A stretch of 64,000 bases of DNA from Tridacna crocea. Taxonomy: Eukaryota > Mollusca > Bivalvia > Cardiida > Cardiidae. Positions 59,636 to 64,000 of the stretch are shown one piece after another. The notes under the pieces were generated by a model. The model was not told the DNA's origin, did not search any database, and saw nothing but the letters and a program-made list of their open reading frames with translations. The stretch's first letter is position 1. The number at the start of each line of letters is the position of its first letter. The stretch covers positions 62,998,192-63,062,191 of the forward strand of contig OX031061.1 in the NCBI GenBank assembly GCA_943736015.1, in the 5' to 3' direction. Position numbers and translations under genes: made by a program.

Positions 59636-60045
59636 GAATATTATGTCAGTGGAATTTCCGTGAAAACCAATCTATATTTAGATACCAATTGCAGCACCAG
59701 CAGTAACTGTTGAATAAATCTATACCTGTTTTATAGCCCAATAAACAGCTTCACTTCTATATGTAGACGGATCTAGATTAAGATCAGACAGCTCAAACCT
59801 ACATTTTGATCTAGGAGTTTACGGAGCTAAAATTTTGACCCCTAACCCAACGAGCACTGAAAACTTAATGTTAACTAACGTTAGTAAACATGCATTTATA
59901 AATAGACTTAAGTCTATTGATTTTTTTTAAACATTATTGATTATTTTAGCACATTCATTTTTATGTTGTTTTTTTTTCCAAGTACTATCTACTAGAGAAG
60001 CATGTAAGGGAGAAAGTTTATGATATGAAACCATAGCACGAAAAG

Positions 60046-60061
60046 GAAACTGAAATCGAAA
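60046..60061 (+). promoter_or_regulatory. Triple GAAANN motif, IRF/ISRE-like, upstream of the HELZ2-like gene
   Basis: Three GAAA cores occur exactly six bases apart: GAAACT GAAATC GAAA. Repeated GAAANN hexamers are the DNA site of interferon regulatory factors and form the interferon-stimulated response element. It lies about 590 bp upstream of the proposed start codon and about 410 bp upstream of the TATA-like box. Vertebrate HELZ2 is interferon-induced, so the position is suggestive. Function here is inference. Confidence 0.4.
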
Positions 60062-60204
60062 GTTAGCTGCAAAAACAACAAAATTTAAACATAGTGCATT
60101 CGTTTCCCAGGAATATGTACACAGGAAGTGCACTCTACAAATAACTTTGAACACTTAAGTAATCAGTTTGACAGGCTGTGTTTACAGTCTGAATTGCACA
60201 TATA

Positions 60205-60445
60205 CGCATATTGCTTAACTCTTTACCAAAAAAACAATTCCTGTTTTTTAAAACCCTGAGAGAAAAGCCTTTTGAAAACATAGTGGGAAAAGGAGAAAAT
60301 GCTGGTAACCAGCATTTTCTCCTTTTCCCATTATGTTTTCTACTCTGCTGGAAACATTTTTCAATTTTTGAGTTATGTTTATTTTGTCATCTGCAGGTGC
60401 TTTCGATTTAGACCAGTTTAAGATTTTGTCGTTCGGTAAAGAGTT
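60205..60445. repeat. Hairpin MITE, best-preserved copy
   Basis: Palindrome at 60274-60340 with arms GAAAACATAGTGGGAAAAGG and AGAAAATGCTGGT around a single A. The family tail follows (TCTGCAGGTGCTTTCGATTT, AGACCAGTTTAAGATTTTGT). It lies in the upstream flank of the HELZ2-like gene. Confidence 0.7.
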
Positions 60446-60802
60446 TGCAGGTGGCCAGAAATGTGACACTAAAGATAAAACCTATTTTAACCTATTTTTC
60501 CCTCTCCTTGTTCGTTTTTCTTCAAGCACATTATAATTCATTATCATTATTATAATTATCATTAATATTATTATGATTATCATTTTATTATTACCAGTAC
60601 CTTAAAGATCCTAGCACAACTTTGTCAAGTTTTTACACAACATAAATCGATGACCAGGCTACATTTTGAATGTAGGACGTTTTGGCCATGGACGTTTTGG
60701 CCAGTTGGAAGTACAAAGTAGGACGTTATATGTAATTGAAGTTATGTGTGATCTAGTTTATTTTTACTTTATTGCAGTTACGTACAGATGATAAGCCTAT
60801 TC

Positions 60803-61971
60803 GTATAAGTTATTGATCATATATTTCATTTGTATGAAATTAAATCGGAGGGAGGCGAAGCCGACCGACGATTTAGTTTCATTAAAATGAAATAGATTGA
60901 TCAATAACTAACTTACAGTTTGCCCTACTTTCTAATTGACTTACGGCGGCGGATGGGTGGAAAGAGCCATACAAGAACGACAGAAACTTCGGTTCGCCAC
61001 CCCTCTTTTGATTGACAGTTGTACGAACGTGCGTTTTGAGTTGTACGGCGTTAACTCTTATTTATGTTGTCCTTGAACTAGCTTCAGGACAATTGTCTGC
61101 AGTCAGGCTCATTTGGCATACCACGGTTGATGGTAGCCATCATATCCCTGGTCTGTATATAGTGGATTAATATGCAGCAGATCGGTAGATTCATCGGCCA
61201 GAAATACGTCGGTTTTTAACCGTTCTGAAAATTGTCAGGCTCCTCTTACAAAAGAAAACTTGGGTTTTAATTTTCTATCGAAATCTTTCGAACCATATTT
61301 CAGATGACAAACAGTTCGTACATTAATTTTATATCAATTCCAATTGAAGTTTTAACCGACAGATAGACAGATGTAAATAACTTCATCCAGGTCTTTTATG
61401 TCGTTACTAAACGAATCACGTTGGTCCGCCGTCTATAAGATCACGTGACTCCCACTTCAAATGTAAACGACCGTTATACGGACGAGGTTAGATGTAGGGA
61501 CGGAATCGGCTAAAATTTCATGCTCTTTGAAGCGATAGCTTCAGCAATGGATGCATGCTTTGAGCCGATTGACGACGAGGAATTTTATAAAGAACTTATT
61601 TTCCCCGACACAGGCGACGTCTCGCGAACAAAACTGTACAATAAACCCCCATGTCCCTCTAAAGTTGCTCACTGTCCAGGTTCTGTTTCATTTTTAACCA
61701 ATACCAGGTATGTCCTCTTTTTTGCTGCCCTGAGGCAGAAGGCGTGTGAAAACATTGTGCGAAGAGGAGAAATTGCTTGTAAGTAGCATTTTCTCCTATC
61801 CTGCTATGTTTCTTTTTTTCTTTCCACAGACAAATCCTATAATTTGAGCAAGTACGAAGTTGTTGTCTGCAAACGTTTTCAAATTGGACCCAAACCAAAT
61901 TTCCCAGCCTGAGGTTTTTGGTAAAGGGTTAAATACCACGTGGTCAAGTACGAGTTGTTTAGTCCCGATAT
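60803..61971. repeat. Second copy of the 1.2-kb element segment
   Basis: Same hairpin (60808-60909), the same CTTACAGTTTGCCCTACTTT, the same upstream region, coding exon and weak hairpin MITE core (61,740-61,810). The match to the first copy stops at CCCGATAT, where a TACATGGATCCGTGG repeat begins. It lacks the right end seen in copy 1. Confidence 0.7.
61520..61707 (+). CDS. Possible first coding exon of an unknown gene (intact copy)
   Basis: The ATG at 61520 opens 62 codons starting MLFEAIASAMDACFEPIDDE and ending SVSFLTNTR, then a good donor, CCAG|GTATGT. I do not recognise the family. The translation is acidic early and Pro/Cys-containing late (PPCPSKVAHCP). The next exon is not visible before the window end. 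It may belong to the mobile element or be a host first exon copied by it. Compared with the copy at 57,227 it has no frame breaks. Confidence 0.45.
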
Positions 61972-61989
61972 ACATGGATCCGTGGCGAT

Positions 61990-62637
61990 AAGATAAACCG
62001 ACTACCTTAGTTACTGTTGCCAAGGTCTCACAAACATACGTAGTCAATACATATACAGTATAGCAGATAGGCTACTTAAATCGTGCTGTCATGACTGTTT
62101 CTCTCAATAAAATTCCTGAAAAAGTACTTTAACCATCCTATATATATTCCTATCGATGATAAATTCTCAGTAAGCAATTTAAAGATGTTTAACTAATTTA
62201 CATACGGAGATGTATTAAAAGGGCGAATTACGGGGGCAACGAACAATGTAACAGATTTACAAAAATTTGAACATATAAAAACATCAACAAATCTCCGTTT
62301 TGCCACAGAATAATAGAATTAACGATACTTAAATTGCTTTCGTTGGGCTAGAAAAGTCATCTCAGCATCATACCAAATTAAATAACACTGAATTACAAGC
62401 CTTTCGAAAAGTTTATAGAATGTCTGATTTAACAGAGAGGTTTAAGTAAAATGAAAAATTTCAATATTATGTTAAGAGGAAAAGGATAGTCTGATGATTA
62501 TAAAATGTGTCAAGTGTGTTGTCAATTAAGAAAATTGTTAATATCATTGACGGTTGTATATGATATACTGATGACAACGGGTTGTCAAGTTGATTAGAGC
62601 GGTAATTTGCTTTGCAATCAAACACACTTCTTATCAA
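61990..62637. repeat. About 650-bp direct repeat, copy 1
   Basis: Starts AAGATAAACCGACTACCTTA and ends AACACACTTCTTATCAA. The 15-bp sequence TACATGGATCCGTGG stands just before it (61,971) and directly after it (62,638), like a target-site duplication. No intact open frame. Confidence 0.7.
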
Positions 62638-63100
62638 TACATGGATCCGTGGTGATTCAATTCAATTCAATAAGCTTTATTTTATCCACGTATGTACAAC
62701 ATACAGTATGGAAATGTAATAAATAAATAAATGACATAGAAATAATAATGTGATTGGACCTTGAGAGTTTAAAAAAAGAGAAAGAGTAGAAAGTTTAAAG
62801 AAAGATTAACATAAATTGTCTAAATTGGGAAAATCAGTAATTTTAAGCTTGTAACAGGTACATAACTGTTTACCAAACGTCACAATTTTGAACTAGTCCA
62901 AACTGAAGGCATTTGCAGACGACAAAATAAATGTAAATCACAACTTGAAATCAGGCTGCACTGCATATGATGTATAAATAAATAAATAAAGTGCATTCTG
63001 ATCTGGAATAGAGCTAAAAATAGCAAAAATAATCATGGAAAGAAGTACAGTTACAACAAATTTGCTAACTATAGCGTACATGTAGTGTGTACAGCCAGAG

Positions 63101-63762
63101 AAGATAAACCGACTACCTTAGTTACTGTTGCCAAGGTCTCACAAACAAACGTAGTCAATACATATACAGTATAGCAGATAGGCTACTTAAATCGTGCTGT
63201 CATGACTGTTTCTCTCAATAAAATTCCGGAAAAAGTATTTTAATCATATATTTCTATCGATGATAAATTATCAGTAAGCAATTTAAAGATGCTTAACTAA
63301 TTTACATACGGAGATGTATTAAAAGGGCGAATTACGGGGGCGACGTACAATGTAACAGATTTACATGTTTAAACAAACATTTGAATTCCAATTGGAACAT
63401 ATAAAAAACATCATAAAATATCCGTTTTGCCACAGAATAATAGAATTAACGATACTCATAGCTTTCGTTGGGCTAGTAAAGTCATCTCAGCATCATACCA
63501 AATTTAATAACACTGTATTACAAACCTTTCGAAAAGTTTATAGAATGTCTGACTCTACAGAAAGATTTAAGTTAATGAAAAATTTTAATATCAGCTTAAG
63601 GGGAAAAGGGTTGTCTGATGGATTATAAAATGTGTTAAGTGTGTTGTCAATTAAGAAAATTGTTAATATCATTGACGGTAGTATATGATATACTGATGAC
63701 AACGGGTGGTCAAGTTGATTAGAGAGGCAAATTGCTTTGCAATCAAACACACTTCCTATCAA
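63101..63762. repeat. About 660-bp direct repeat, copy 2
   Basis: Same start and end as copy 1. It contains an 87-codon open frame (63365-63628, starting MFKQTFEFQLEHIKN and ending SDGL) that is gapped or shifted in copy 1. I do not recognise the product and would not call it a gene. Confidence 0.7.
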
Positions 63763-63839
63763 ATTGACTGTTTACAAACACACCCTTTGTACTAATTTGC
63801 AAATGTGCTAATCCATTTAAACTCGTCATCAAATGACAA

Positions 63840-64000
63840 CATTTTTAGAGCAATCCAAACTCAAATATTTGCAGACAACAAAATAAATGATTCAAAACTT
63901 GAAATTTGTTTTTGAAAGAGCGCAAAACACAATGAGAAAAGGATAAAATGAATGTTACAAGCATTTTCTCCTTTCTTCGCAATGCTTTTAAAAGGTTTCT
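63840..64000. repeat. Hairpin MITE copy cut by the window end, reversed
   Basis: Begins with AGCAATCCAAACTCAAAT and TTTGCAGACAACAAAATAAA (the family tail in reverse). GAGAAAAGGATAAAATGAA then AGCATTTTCTCCTTTCTTC forms the hairpin. It runs to the end of the window. Confidence 0.55.

Noticed and set aside
63365..63628. 87-codon frame in the direct repeat as a gene
   Set aside because: Its twin copy is broken, no homologue is recognised, and it lies wholly inside a repeat.

Overview
The window is intron-rich, AT-rich animal DNA. It is dominated by one large minus-strand gene embedded in many short transposon-derived repeats. The gene type, GT-AG introns and the repeat style (tandem-core elements with units near 165 bp, hairpin MITEs, tRNA-like elements) fit a bivalve mollusc. 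The species assignment is inference.

Main gene (minus strand, start codon at 59460, stop at 4167): I assemble 20 coding exons. Their combined coding length is 7,026 nt, exactly divisible by three, with every junction in phase and flanked by GT-AG. The predicted protein is about 2,341 aa. In order it has a short basic N-terminus, a hydrophobic hairpin (two membrane-length segments, residues about 30-67), a Ser/Lys/Asn-rich disordered stretch, a helical TPR-like region (about 270-454), an acidic linker, a complete RNase II/RNB exoribonuclease domain with all four active-site aspartates, and a complete UPF1-like SF1 helicase with motifs I-VI. It is a HELZ2-type exoribonuclease-helicase. It differs from vertebrate HELZ2 in having a membrane-type N-terminus and TPRs where zinc fingers and a first helicase would be expected. 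A candidate promoter at 59.5-60.1 kb contains a TATA-like box and a triple GAAANN motif of the kind bound by interferon regulatory factors.

Region by region: 1-4166 is the 3' flank and probable 3' UTR. 4.2-27.2 kb holds exons 20-5 with short introns carrying a decayed mariner relic, a TIR element with 9-bp target duplication, a decayed tandem-core element, and a miniature LTR retrotransposon (TRIM) at 16,948-17,446 whose LTRs contain a tRNA-like Pol III promoter. 27.2-41.9 kb holds exons 4-2 and large introns with a tandem-core element and a foldback element. 41.9-59.45 kb is the 17.5-kb first intron, full of repeats. It includes a second, inverted copy of the tandem-core element, a tRNA-flanked inverted-repeat element, and a 120-bp tandem array split by a 1.5-kb insertion. 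59.5-64 kb is the upstream flank, with a second copy of that insertion carrying an intact plus-strand coding exon (61,520-61,707) and a pair of about 650-bp direct repeats.

Only the HELZ2-like gene is firmly supported as a host gene. Most other open frames in the window lie in introns or repeats and look like chance.
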